A DNA stretch of 49,094 nucleotides from Bacteroidaceae bacterium (GTDB lineage Bacteria > Bacteroidota > Bacteroidia > Bacteroidales > Bacteroidaceae). Positions 26,601-35,287 of this stretch are shown here, one piece after another. Made by a program: the position numbers and the translations under genes. Within the stretch, counting starts at the first letter, position 1. Each line of letters begins with the position of its first letter. Location: the NCBI GenBank assembly GCA_017427065.1, contig JAFRTL010000014.1, forward strand, positions 1 through 49,094. The letters run 5' to 3'. The notes beneath the pieces are model-generated. The model searched no databases, was not told the origin of the DNA, and worked only from the letters and a program-made list of their open reading frames with translations.

Positions 26601-29600
26601 TCGAGAATGAGATAATAGCCTCACTGCTCAGCAAGAAGGAGGAACCTGCCAACGCGGTGGGCAACCAGACGGGTGCGAAACCTGAGACAACCTATGCTCC
26701 GCTGTCTTATGCCCAGACGGGTGTCTACTTCGAGTGTCTGAAAAACCCCACATCGACCATCTACAATATCCCTTATCTGCTGACCTACCCTGCAGGTACT
26801 GATACAGAGCGTCTAGCCGATGTAGTGAAGAAAATAGTAGAGAGCCATCCGGAACTCCACGTCCACTTTACCACTAAGGGGGATGCCATCATACAGACGA
26901 TGGAAGAAGCGGTGCCTGTAGAGGTGCCCATCACCAAGATGACTGATGAGCAACTGGCTCCTTACAAGAACGACTTTGTTCGACCTTTCAACCTGCAAAA
27001 GCCTCCACTCTATCGTTTTGAGGTGGTAGAGACAGAAAGCGCTGTACACTTACTGGTTGATATTCATCATCTGGTATTCGATGGTGGTTCTGCCGATTTG
27101 CTTATCCGCCAGATAAACAGTGCCCTTGAAGATGCAGCTATCGAGAAGGAGCACTATACGTACCTTGACTTCGTGACTGACCAGCAGAAAGCGGAGGACA
27201 CAGAGACCTTCCGCGCTGCTCAACAGTTCTTCGCCGAGAGGTTGCAGACGTGTGAGGGTGCCAGCGAGATACCTGCTGACCTGCCTAAAACAGATAATCA
27301 AGGTTTTATCGGTGAAGCAGTCTGCCTGCCCGACTATGATAGAGCCAACGCCTTCTGCCGTCAACATGAAATCACTCCAGCTCACCTCTTTCTCGCTGCT
27401 ACTGCTTACGTGGTATCCCGCTATATCAACAACCGTGAGGTATATCTCTGCACGGTGAGTAACGGACGCTCTAACCTGAAGATTGCCGATACGGTAGGTA
27501 TGTTTGTCAACACGCTGGCCTTAGGGCTCAATATTGACGACGTAAGCGTAGCAGAGTTCCTGCGTCGGACCAGTGAGACCTTTGATGAAACTCTACGCCA
27601 TGAGGACTATCCATTCGTACGTATTGCCACCGACTATGGATTCCGTCCTGCCATCGCTTATGCTTATCAAGTGGGGGTATTGTCTGAATACACCGTAGAT
27701 GGGAAACCTGTGGAGCAAGAACTCTTGGAACTGAACGTGCCAAAGTTCAAGATCAATATAAAGATAGAATCACGTGGCGTCGTGGTACAATACGATGATG
27801 CGGTTTACTCTGAACGACTCGCCACGTCGCTGGCCGAGAGTATCGTAACAGTAGCCAAGCATATGATGGAGCAGCCAGAAGCGAATGTACGTAAGCTCTC
27901 TATCGTCAGTCCACAACAGGAAGAGGAACTCTCCCATCTGCGCCAGACGGCCACAGGAAAAGCACCATTCAAGTTCTTCCACGACTGCATCCATCACTTT
28001 GCAACGCAGACACCCGACAAGGAGGCCTTGATCGCTGTCGATGCTGCCTATACTTATAAAGAGATGGATGAAATGACCAATCGCATCGCTACAGCGCTCC
28101 GCAGCCGTGGGGTACGTGAACACGACCGTGTAGCACTGCTCCTGCCACGTACCAGCCGACTGATTCTCTCGCTTTTCGGAGTGCTGAAATCGGGTGCTGC
28201 GTATATTCCTTGTGACCCGGAATATCCAGCTGACCGCATCCGACTTATCTTGGAAGACAGCGAAGCACGGTACATCATCACCACAGCCGACCGTCTAGAC
28301 AGTGTTCCTGCCGATAAGGCCATCGATGTAGAGACCTTGCTGACTGCAGAAACAGGAACGTTCATTGCTCCTCAGATTACGCCGGATGCCCTTGCTTACC
28401 TTATCTATACGTCGGGATCGACCGGTAGGCCCAAGGGGGTGATGCTGCGTCATGAGGGTATCTGCAACTACCTCTACGGACATCCTGCGAATGTCTTTGC
28501 CAACGCGGTGCTGACGGATGCTGACCGCGTGCTCAGTGTGACGACGATTTCGTTCGATGCCGCCCTGCAGGACATCGGTATGGCCTACTACAACGGAAAG
28601 ACACTGATAGTAGCCACAGAGGAACAGGCCAACAATCCGCTGGACTTGGCACGACTGATCCATGACCAACGCATCACGATGGTTTCTGGTACGCCTTCTC
28701 GCTGGCAGACATGGCTCACGAGCGACGATTTCTGTAACGCCATAGCCCATGTGCGTATCTGCCGTGCCGGTGGTGAGAAGTTCTCCGACCAACTGCTTGC
28801 TCAGATGCGTAGCGTGACCAAAGCGCGTATCTTCAACTGTTATGGACCGACGGAAATCACCGTAGCTTCTAACAATAAGGAATTGACGCATGCGGAGGTG
28901 GTCACTGTGGGCAAGCCTCAACTGAATGTCAAGGAATTCATTGTGGATACCGATGGCAACGAACTGCCTGTAGGTGTGGTGGGTGAACTGTATATCGGTG
29001 GTCGTGGAGTGGCTCGTGGCTACAATAATCTGGACGATATGACCCGTGAACGTTTCATCGATTATCATGGCGAACGTATCTATAAGTCGGGCGACTATGC
29101 CAAGTGGTTGCCCGACGGGGATGTGGTGATTCTGGGACGTACCGACCACCAGATCAAGCTACGCGGTCTTCGCATCGAACTGGGTGAGATAGAGAACGTG
29201 ATGCTGAAAGTAGAGGGTATGAAGAAGGTGGTAATCCTTATCCGACAGTTGGGTGGAAAGGAACACCTCTGCGCCTACTTCACTGCAGAGCGTGAGATTG
29301 CCATAGATGCACTGAAGACAGAAATATCGAAGAGCTTGACGCAATACATGGTGCCTACTGCCTATCTTCAGCTGAAGGAGATGCCTATGACACCGAATGG
29401 TAAAACAGACGTCAAAGCCCTACCAGAACCGCAGCTAGCTTTCAACTCTGCCTACACGGCTCCTGTCAACGACACGGAACGTGCTTTCTGTGATATTTTT
29501 GCCAAGATACTTCAGATGGACAAGGTGGGTGCTACCGACAATTTCTTCGAATTAGGAGGAACCTCACTTGTGGTCACCCGTGTCATCATCGAAGCTGATA

Positions 29601-30874
29601 AAGCCGGACTGCATGTAGCCTATGGGGATGTGTTTGTCAACCCGACTCCTCGTAAGCTGGCGTTGCTTATCACAGGAAGCTCGGAGGACGATGAGACCAG
29701 CGAAGTAGCCTACTTTGACTATACTGACATTGATACCCTTTTACAACTGAATAAGCTCGAGGTATTCCGTAAGGGAGAATGTCACCAACTGGGCAATGTC
29801 CTGCTCACAGGTTCGACAGGATATTTAGGAATCCACATCCTGCGTCGACTCATCGAGTCGGATGCGCAGAACATCTACTGTCTGGTACGCGGTAAGACTG
29901 TAGAAGCCGCTGAAAGCCGCCTACGCACATTGCTCTTCTATTATTTTGCCAATGCTTACCGTCCTCTCTTCGGGAAGCGCCTTCACGTGGTGACAGGTGA
30001 CGTCACAGGAGATTTCGGTCAAGGACTTCAGGTGGATACCGTCTTCAATTGTGCTGCCATCGTGAAACACTTCAGTAAGGGAACAGAGATTGAGGACATC
30101 AACATCGGTGGTGCCCAACGCTGTGTGGACTACTGCTTAGAGCATGGAGCACGTTTGGTGCATATCTCTACAGCCAGTACGCGCGGTCTGTGGGTTGGGG
30201 AACCTAAAGAGGAAGTCTACACCGAGCAACGTCTCTACATGGGGCAGTTCCTTGGCAATAAGTACATCTATTCTAAGTATATGGCCGAGCGACTGATTCT
30301 CGATGCTGTGGCCCATAAGGGATTGAAAGCGAAGATCATGCGTGTAGGTAACCTGTCGGCGCGCTCTACCGATGGTGAGTTCCAAGCCAACTTCTCTACC
30401 AACTCGTTCATGGGACGCATCAAGGTTTACAACATGCTGGGGTGCTGCCCATACAGCATGCGCAACAAGACCGTGGAATTCTCACCCATCAATGAAGTGT
30501 CTAATGCCATCGTGCTGCTGGCCTCTACACCCGACCAGTGCACGGTATTCCATCCATACAACATACACACGCAGTTCCTGGGAGATGTGCTCATGGGACT
30601 GTCAGCCGTAAGTGAGGGCATACGATTCGTGGAGCAAGAGGAGTTTATGGAAGCAATGGATAAAGCCAAGGCCGATCCACAGAAAGCCAAGCAGCTGTCT
30701 AGCCTGCTGGCCTACCAAGATGTAGCTCATGGACAGAAGACTACCGATGTGAGCCGTGATAACAACTATACCACTCAGGTGCTCTACCGACTGGGATTCA
30801 GCTGGTCGCCTACCTCTTGGGACTATGTGGAACGAATGCTTACTGCCATCGGCGGCTTCGGATTCTTTGAGTAG
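23618..30874 (+). CDS. Two-module NRPS with C-terminal reductase (C-A-PCP-C-A-PCP-R)
   Basis: A 2418-residue cytoplasmic synthetase. C1 (about 5-430) has H127-H-L-I-A-D-G. A1 (about 432-910) has Y-T-S-G-S-T-G from 579 and Lys906. PCP1 carries G-L-T-S963. C2 (about 1027-1440) has H1150-H-L-V-F-D-G. A2 (about 1452-1930) has Y-T-S-G-S-T-G from 1597 and Lys1929. PCP2 carries L-G-G-T-S1983. The thioester reductase (about 2055-2418) has T2064-G-S-T-G-Y-L-G and Y2216-x3-K2220. All key residues are intact. Reductive release gives a peptide aldehyde or alcohol. The leading C domain implies acylation of the first residue, probably from the ligase next door. Specificity-pocket readings by eye: A1 D-A-M-F-L-G-G-C-Y-K (suggests an aliphatic side chain), A2 D-A-Q-S-C-A-C-V-A-K (no clear match). 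ATG 23618 chosen over TTG 23609. Confidence 0.95.
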   Translation: MKRTAPLSKSQYGIYVECANHQGESCYNLPYIYILDHSLDATRLCRAIETAVMAHPTLFTRISLSDDGEPMQSIDEHESFSITVEEIADFDSVRQSLVTPYDIFKDRLFRIRLFDDGANFYLFIDYHHLIADGTSMQLMLNDIDRACHGQPLEPEMRTMMEQVLVEQDIRQSKAFEEDKQWYAQNFDCADTYTPLQPDLESTEHSEDSLVRILSIDTHSVDDFCHSNDVFRSTLFTAAYSYLLAKYNNEQESLFTTVYNGREDKALSRTVGMFVKTLPVFAKFDADTTVLDYLKNSQEQMRGCRKHSSYSFMDLQQDLQLQSNTSFAWHANLFANDRMMDKPMRTIRIGNSTTGVSLYIKAFIHDGHYHIKAEYASNEYSESLIKNFLESYEAILKGFLTQKKLSDIELVTTQQIETLDNFNLTDSAYDDQQTVVSLFRQQAANTPDKIAVVYEDKQYTYAEVNELSDRIAAYIAGKGLGAEDVVSILIPRCEWMAIASLGVLKAGCAYQPLDPTYPKERLSFMMEDAKASLLIADNDLFHLVSDYQGEVLFTHDLTALPAAQSIPEGPASHSLFSLLYTSGSTGVPKGCQIEQRNVVAFCHMHCLMHDIIADSRVAAYASFGFDASLMEIYSTLTIGAQLFIIPEEIRLDLVALNDFFEQHSITHVFMTTQVAYQFATNFENHSLRHLLTGGEKLPTLVPPSSYVVSNGYGPSESICYVTNYNVTKQLKNIPIGKAVPNMKCYITDKNGHRLPIGAAGELWVAGPQVTRGYLNRPEKTAESFIDNPFTNEEKHNRIYRTGDIVRYLPSGDIDFVGRRDGQVKIRGFRIELKEIEAIIREFPGIKDVTVQAFEENGGGKFIAAYVVSDDKVDIEAMNQFIIEEKPPYMVPAVTIQIEAIPLNQNGKVNKRALPIPEKKAAAKETETNVPMNVLEKELHALIADIVNTKDFGVTTVLGYVGLTSISSIKLAVQINKRYGVTLDSKSLVKNGTLQSIENEIIASLLSKKEEPANAVGNQTGAKPETTYAPLSYAQTGVYFECLKNPTSTIYNIPYLLTYPAGTDTERLADVVKKIVESHPELHVHFTTKGDAIIQTMEEAVPVEVPITKMTDEQLAPYKNDFVRPFNLQKPPLYRFEVVETESAVHLLVDIHHLVFDGGSADLLIRQINSALEDAAIEKEHYTYLDFVTDQQKAEDTETFRAAQQFFAERLQTCEGASEIPADLPKTDNQGFIGEAVCLPDYDRANAFCRQHEITPAHLFLAATAYVVSRYINNREVYLCTVSNGRSNLKIADTVGMFVNTLALGLNIDDVSVAEFLRRTSETFDETLRHEDYPFVRIATDYGFRPAIAYAYQVGVLSEYTVDGKPVEQELLELNVPKFKINIKIESRGVVVQYDDAVYSERLATSLAESIVTVAKHMMEQPEANVRKLSIVSPQQEEELSHLRQTATGKAPFKFFHDCIHHFATQTPDKEALIAVDAAYTYKEMDEMTNRIATALRSRGVREHDRVALLLPRTSRLILSLFGVLKSGAAYIPCDPEYPADRIRLILEDSEARYIITTADRLDSVPADKAIDVETLLTAETGTFIAPQITPDALAYLIYTSGSTGRPKGVMLRHEGICNYLYGHPANVFANAVLTDADRVLSVTTISFDAALQDIGMAYYNGKTLIVATEEQANNPLDLARLIHDQRITMVSGTPSRWQTWLTSDDFCNAIAHVRICRAGGEKFSDQLLAQMRSVTKARIFNCYGPTEITVASNNKELTHAEVVTVGKPQLNVKEFIVDTDGNELPVGVVGELYIGGRGVARGYNNLDDMTRERFIDYHGERIYKSGDYAKWLPDGDVVILGRTDHQIKLRGLRIELGEIENVMLKVEGMKKVVILIRQLGGKEHLCAYFTAEREIAIDALKTEISKSLTQYMVPTAYLQLKEMPMTPNGKTDVKALPEPQLAFNSAYTAPVNDTERAFCDIFAKILQMDKVGATDNFFELGGTSLVVTRVIIEADKAGLHVAYGDVFVNPTPRKLALLITGSSEDDETSEVAYFDYTDIDTLLQLNKLEVFRKGECHQLGNVLLTGSTGYLGIHILRRLIESDAQNIYCLVRGKTVEAAESRLRTLLFYYFANAYRPLFGKRLHVVTGDVTGDFGQGLQVDTVFNCAAIVKHFSKGTEIEDINIGGAQRCVDYCLEHGARLVHISTASTRGLWVGEPKEEVYTEQRLYMGQFLGNKYIYSKYMAERLILDAVAHKGLKAKIMRVGNLSARSTDGEFQANFSTNSFMGRIKVYNMLGCCPYSMRNKTVEFSPINEVSNAIVLLASTPDQCTVFHPYNIHTQFLGDVLMGLSAVSEGIRFVEQEEFMEAMDKAKADPQKAKQLSSLLAYQDVAHGQKTTDVSRDNNYTTQVLYRLGFSWSPTSWDYVERMLTAIGGFGFFE

Positions 30875-30914
30875 AGCCAAATAAATAAGATATAACGATT
30901 AAATAAGATAATCG

Positions 30915-32258
30915 ATGAAGACGATAGAATTGGAAGAGGCCAGACGCCTCGTAGCTGAAGGGGGAAAGTTGCCCGAATCAGAACGACTGAAATTACAACA
31001 GCAACGACTGCGTGAGTTGGTGGGATACGCCCGTACCCACTCACCCTACTTTGCGAAGCTCTATGAAAATATACCCGACGATTTCAAACTTACTGCCCTT
31101 CCCTTCACTGAGAAGCCAACGTTGCTAGCCCATTATGACGACTGGGTGACCGACCGACGACTACACCTGCAAGATGTGCTCAACTATGTGAACCGCGACC
31201 CCATGAAGAATCAAAGCCGCCTGTTGGGTGACTATACCGCAATCCGTACATCAGGGTCTACGGGTAATCCGTTGCCAATGGTGCGCGATGATTATCACAA
31301 TAAAATACACGGTCAGCTGGTTGCGCAACGCTTGTTGACCGGAGCCGATCCTAATTTGATGGATATCTCCAAGCATCGCCGTGCCTCCATCATCCACCTC
31401 TCCAATGGAGCGTCCAGCTATGGTGCCTTCCTGCGCATGAAAGCAGCTCATCCAGAAAGTGCAGATAACCTACTGGGAATCTCTGTGCTCGAATCGGTAG
31501 ATAGCATCGTGGCCAAGCTCAACGACTTCCAGCCTGAGTCCATGGCTGGCTATCCGTCGATGATGGTACAACTGGCTGTAGAGCAGCTGCAGGGGCGACT
31601 GCATATCTCTCCGAAACACCTCATTACCTCTGCAGAGATGCTGTCGGAGAAGAATCATGCCCTCCTTAAGCAAGCCTTCCAGTGTCCTGTGGGAAATAAC
31701 TATTGCATGACAGAAGGCGGAGAGATAGCGATGACGCACGACTGCCCGCACCTGCACATCAATGACGACTGGATCATCGTGGAACCCGTGAATAAGGATA
31801 TGCAGCCTCTCGGCATGAGCGACGAGTGGTCGGAAGGTATCCTGGTTACCGACCTCAGCAACTATGTGCAACCTATCATCCGCTACTATGTGAGTGATGT
31901 TATCCGCATCAAGCCCTCTACCTTCGATTGCTGCCAGCTACCTATCATGCAGATAAAAGGCCGTACGTTCAGCAGCTACACCATCTGCGGAAAGACGTTC
32001 AATATCGTTGGTATCTTTGCCAAATCTGAAGTATGGCCCGACTTGGTCAGCTTCCAGTTCGTACAGACCGACAGTGAGACGATCGAGGTACGTGGTGTAT
32101 GCAAAAGTGCCCCTGAGCAAGTGCTCCCACCGCTCTGCGAACACCTGAAGGATTTCCTTGCCCAACAAGGTTGCCCCGATGCCCGTTTCGTCTGGTCTAC
32201 AGAACCGTTCATACCCAATAAGCAGGGGGGTAAGATTCCTATCTATGTGAAACTTTAA
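30915..32258 (+). CDS. Acyl-adenylating enzyme, PaaK/CapK-like
   Basis: A 447-residue adenylate-forming enzyme of the phenylacetate-CoA ligase / CapK group. The ATP loop is I-R-T-S-G-S-T-G-N-P near residue 113. An aromatic/acid-site region with N-Y-C-M-T-E-G-G-E follows near 265, then the ribose-binding D-L-S-N-Y-V-Q-P-I-I-R-Y segment, and a small C-terminal lid. It starts 40 bases after the NRPS and 11 bases before the MATE gene, so the three form one operon. I infer that it activates a carboxylic acid as a CoA or adenylate that the first C domain of the NRPS condenses onto residue one. CapK-like proteins also act in cell-surface biosynthesis, so this link rests on position. Confidence 0.8.
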   Translation: MKTIELEEARRLVAEGGKLPESERLKLQQQRLRELVGYARTHSPYFAKLYENIPDDFKLTALPFTEKPTLLAHYDDWVTDRRLHLQDVLNYVNRDPMKNQSRLLGDYTAIRTSGSTGNPLPMVRDDYHNKIHGQLVAQRLLTGADPNLMDISKHRRASIIHLSNGASSYGAFLRMKAAHPESADNLLGISVLESVDSIVAKLNDFQPESMAGYPSMMVQLAVEQLQGRLHISPKHLITSAEMLSEKNHALLKQAFQCPVGNNYCMTEGGEIAMTHDCPHLHINDDWIIVEPVNKDMQPLGMSDEWSEGILVTDLSNYVQPIIRYYVSDVIRIKPSTFDCCQLPIMQIKGRTFSSYTICGKTFNIVGIFAKSEVWPDLVSFQFVQTDSETIEVRGVCKSAPEQVLPPLCEHLKDFLAQQGCPDARFVWSTEPFIPNKQGGKIPIYVKL

Positions 32259-32269
32259 CTGGCCTGATT

Positions 32270-33613
32270 ATGAAAAACGAAGAGCGTAAAGAACTGACGA
32301 CCCTTTTCTGGAGATACCTCTGGTCATCCATCCTCATCACTCTTTCTGGATGCTTGGGCAATGTGGTAGATGGCATCATCGTAGGGAAACTGATTGGTGC
32401 AGATGGTGTCAGTGCCATCAATCTTTCCAAACCTGTCGTGCAGTTGATGATGACGCTGAGCCTATTGATAGCTGCGGGTGGCAGCATGTTGGTGGGATTT
32501 ACGTTGGGAAAGATGGAGCTCGTTCGCACACGTTATGTCTATACACATTCCATGCTTAGCAACTTCCTCCTCAGTCTGCTGTTCACATTTGTGGGTATAG
32601 TCCTGCCACTCTCTGTGGCCAACCTGCTGTGCGACAACGAGCATCTGTTGCAGCCTACGTTGGAGTACCTTCAACCCATGCTCCTCGGTGCTCCAGCCTA
32701 TATGATGATGTGGGCCATCAGCCTGATGATCAGTGTTGACAGTAGTCCTCGGTTGGCTTCCATTGCTATCATTGTCGATAATGTGGTCAACCTCAGCTTT
32801 GATATCATCTTCATCCAACTGTGCGGATGGGGTATCGAAGGTTCGTCTACGGCTACGGTCGTTGGTCATTTAGTAGGTATCGCTATCATGTTGCTACACT
32901 ATCGCAATGCCGACAACCACTTACGCTTTTCACTCAAGCACGAGCAGCCAGAAGGCATGAATATCCTTTCTCAAGGCACCCCTCTTGCTTTGGCATCAGT
33001 GTGTCTCACGGTGTTACTGTTTTCAGCCAACAGTATCGTATTGTCTTCCCTCGGACGTACGGGCATCTTTATCTTCGCCGTATGTATGAACCTTTTGCAG
33101 ATATACAACCTTTTCTGTGCAGGAACCTGCAGAACCCTTCAGTCACTAGGTGCTATACAGGTAGGCAAAGGCGATAATGAAGCTTTCCTGCTCGTCATAC
33201 ACAAGGCTTTCCGTTTCATCACGATTTCCATGCTGATTACCTGTGTCTTCGCGTGGATCTTCCCATCTGTAATAGCACGTCTTTTCGGAGCAACCGACGA
33301 GGCTACGATAGCTGAGTGCAACCGCGCCCTGCGCATCTTTGCACTCAGTTTCATACCATTCTGCTACATCTATGTACTGATGATTGTCTATAAGCTCTAC
33401 GGACAGCACCGCATGGCACTGTTTATCTCTGTGGTGCTCTCACTAGCAGTCATCCCTGTGCTGTGGCTTATAGCGCGTATGGCTCCCGAATACTTATGGT
33501 ATAGCTACCTGCTAGCTTATCTCATTGAGGGTATAGCCATCTACGTGCTACATAAAGCTTTTCACGTAAAGTTTGAAATAGCCACGGGAGACCAGACTAC
33601 CACTTCGACATGA
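32270..33613 (+). CDS. MATE-family efflux transporter
   Basis: A 447-residue, twelve-helix MATE protein, moving organic compounds out against Na+ or H+. The first helix carries the typical N-V-V-D-G-I-I-V-G-K-L-I-G-A-D-G-V-S-A-I-N pattern, and the two halves are recognisably repeated (second half from about 235). It is the last gene of the NRPS operon, 11 bases after the ligase, and is the obvious export route for the product and for self-protection. Its 3' end overlaps the convergent barrel-protein gene by 17 bases, with no terminator between them. Confidence 0.88.
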   Translation: MKNEERKELTTLFWRYLWSSILITLSGCLGNVVDGIIVGKLIGADGVSAINLSKPVVQLMMTLSLLIAAGGSMLVGFTLGKMELVRTRYVYTHSMLSNFLLSLLFTFVGIVLPLSVANLLCDNEHLLQPTLEYLQPMLLGAPAYMMMWAISLMISVDSSPRLASIAIIVDNVVNLSFDIIFIQLCGWGIEGSSTATVVGHLVGIAIMLLHYRNADNHLRFSLKHEQPEGMNILSQGTPLALASVCLTVLLFSANSIVLSSLGRTGIFIFAVCMNLLQIYNLFCAGTCRTLQSLGAIQVGKGDNEAFLLVIHKAFRFITISMLITCVFAWIFPSVIARLFGATDEATIAECNRALRIFALSFIPFCYIYVLMIVYKLYGQHRMALFISVVLSLAVIPVLWLIARMAPEYLWYSYLLAYLIEGIAIYVLHKAFHVKFEIATGDQTTTST

Positions 33614-34955
33614 ATGCACTCGGTGAGATAGAGACCATTAGCCATGCCCAATGCAGTTTGTGCTTCTCAGACGTGTGCTTCAGTACCTCCATAGTCTTCG
33701 TGCCACCCATGAAAGAGTAGCCCAGAGTGAGTTTCGACTCCTTAGTAAGCGCATAGGATGCCGTGACATCAATTTCATGACCAAGCGGTTTATCGGCATT
33801 CCTCAGATGGGCTGTTGTCGCCAGGAAATGGTAGGAGGCATCGAAAGACAAAGCAGTATTTGGTGTCCATGTTCCTCCCACATAGAGGTTCTGCAAACCT
33901 GGCGAGAAACCATTGCGGTAAGCACTTACATAGAAAAAGTCCATAGCCCCGTAGAACTGATGATGAGAGCCATAGACTGTGGTGAAACCACGCATCTTAT
34001 CATGCCTGATCAATCCGATGTCTCCTCCCCCTGGTGTAGCAAAATTCTCATCACCACTTAGGTAGTCGTAACCAGCATTGATACGATAATGAGAAGAAGG
34101 AGAATATCCCACTTTCACACTGGCCATCCAGGCTTTGATAGGAATAGCATTAGTGAACATTTCCTCTTCGTTGAATACCTTTTCCACATATTTACCCATC
34201 TGACGGTAGTAGGAAGCTTCAAACGACCAATGAGACGGTTTAAATGACAGGAATCCACCAATCAGTTGCTGAGATTTTGTGACGGGGTTATTCTCACTTC
34301 CCCCTTGCATACCAACGTTCATAAAGAGCAGGGAGGCGCCCAAGGGAATGTCTTTAATGTCGAAATGATACCAGGCCGTCTGCATGGTTTTGTAGGGTTG
34401 TGCACCACCCGTATAGTAGTTGCCCCCATTCACATTCTCAGGGTTCTGGTTGTATGCCAGCATCACATGAAACTTCTGATGATGACCTTCATAGCCTAGT
34501 TTCAGCACATCGTGTGAAGAAGCCGCCATAGCCCAGTCGTTGGAACCGATGATGCGTTCGTCATCGTAAGCCAGCTCCTGTCGGCCGATCTTCGCAAAAA
34601 GTCCGTTTTTCGACTTCAGCTGCGCCCAAGCCTCATAAATGTTGAACGCTCCCTGACTGCTCTGTCCCCAGATGCCAGAATGCTGTGCCACGATCTTGGC
34701 TTCCAGTCCTTTCTGAGCGAAGTCGAGTGTCAGACGGGCACGCTCTGTGATGAAATTAGAACGCTTTTCTCTTTCGTGCTCGCTATTCGATTGCTTTAAA
34801 GGGAGTCCGCCATAGCGCAGCTCACCGCGAGAGAGCAGCGAACCCGTGAGCGAGAAGGTATGTTCCGTCTCCTCTTGAGCCTGCAGACAAAGTGGCAGCA
34901 TCAGCATAGCGCCCAGCCATAAGGCATGTGTCCATAGTTTTCTAAGGTTTTTCAT
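33597..34955 (-). CDS. Outer-membrane beta-barrel, alginate-export-like
   Basis: A 452-residue protein with a signal peptide (M-K-N-L-R-K-L ... L-C-L-Q-A-Q, about 25 residues) and then alternating amphipathic strands to the end, closing with an aromatic terminal residue (S-K-W) as barrels do. The block F-A-K-I-G-R-Q-E-L-A-Y-D-D-E-R-I-I-G-S-N-D-W near residue 130 is characteristic of the alginate export (AlgE-like) family; alginate itself need not be the substrate. ATG 34955 is chosen over the longer frame because it starts the signal peptide. It is the last gene of the PPTase-SpoIIE-STAS operon and could be the outer-membrane exit for the NRPS product, which is inference. Confidence 0.8.
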   Translation of the reverse strand: MKNLRKLWTHALWLGAMLMLPLCLQAQEETEHTFSLTGSLLSRGELRYGGLPLKQSNSEHEREKRSNFITERARLTLDFAQKGLEAKIVAQHSGIWGQSSQGAFNIYEAWAQLKSKNGLFAKIGRQELAYDDERIIGSNDWAMAASSHDVLKLGYEGHHQKFHVMLAYNQNPENVNGGNYYTGGAQPYKTMQTAWYHFDIKDIPLGASLLFMNVGMQGGSENNPVTKSQQLIGGFLSFKPSHWSFEASYYRQMGKYVEKVFNEEEMFTNAIPIKAWMASVKVGYSPSSHYRINAGYDYLSGDENFATPGGGDIGLIRHDKMRGFTTVYGSHHQFYGAMDFFYVSAYRNGFSPGLQNLYVGGTWTPNTALSFDASYHFLATTAHLRNADKPLGHEIDVTASYALTKESKLTLGYSFMGGTKTMEVLKHTSEKHKLHWAWLMVSISPSAFMSKW

Positions 34956-34974
34956 GGAAATAGCGATTATAAGG

Positions 34975-35283
34975 TTATGCCTGTTCAAACTCAAACAATT
35001 CTACGAAGCCCGTCATCTTGAACACGCTCATGATGTCTTCATTGACGTTCTTCAGCACCATACGATGACCGCTGGCCTTTACCTTTTTCAGGATGGCCAA
35101 TAAGATACGCAGACCACTGGATGCAATGTATTCCAGGGTGGTACAGTCCATCACGATATCCTTCTCGTTGTTCTCATAGAGGGGCTTCAAGGCAGCCTCC
35201 ACCTCGGCAGCAGCGGCGGTATCCAGTTCTCCATCGAGCACAGCCACCAGGCATCCATCGATTTCTTCAATTTTAGTATTCAT
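34975..35283 (-). CDS. STAS-domain anti-sigma factor antagonist
   Basis: A 102-residue single STAS domain of the SpoIIAA/RsbV type. The phospho-acceptor loop is plain: I-V-M-D-C-T-T-L-E-Y-I-A-S-S-G-L-R, with Ser in S-S-G-L. In partner switching the kinase partner phosphorylates this Ser and a PP2C phosphatase removes it; the unphosphorylated form sequesters the kinase/anti-sigma protein. Both activities are supplied by the gene four bases upstream, in which the phosphatase and an RsbW-like ATPase are fused. No sigma-B-like factor lies nearby, so the regulated target is not evident. Confidence 0.9.
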   Translation of the reverse strand: MNTKIEEIDGCLVAVLDGELDTAAAAEVEAALKPLYENNEKDIVMDCTTLEYIASSGLRILLAILKKVKASGHRMVLKNVNEDIMSVFKMTGFVELFEFEQA

Positions 35284-35287
35284 GTTT

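Noticed and set aside
30875-30914. Possible internal promoter between the NRPS and the ligase gene
   Set aside because: The 40-base gap is AT-rich but has no TAnnTTTG element. Co-transcription is simpler.
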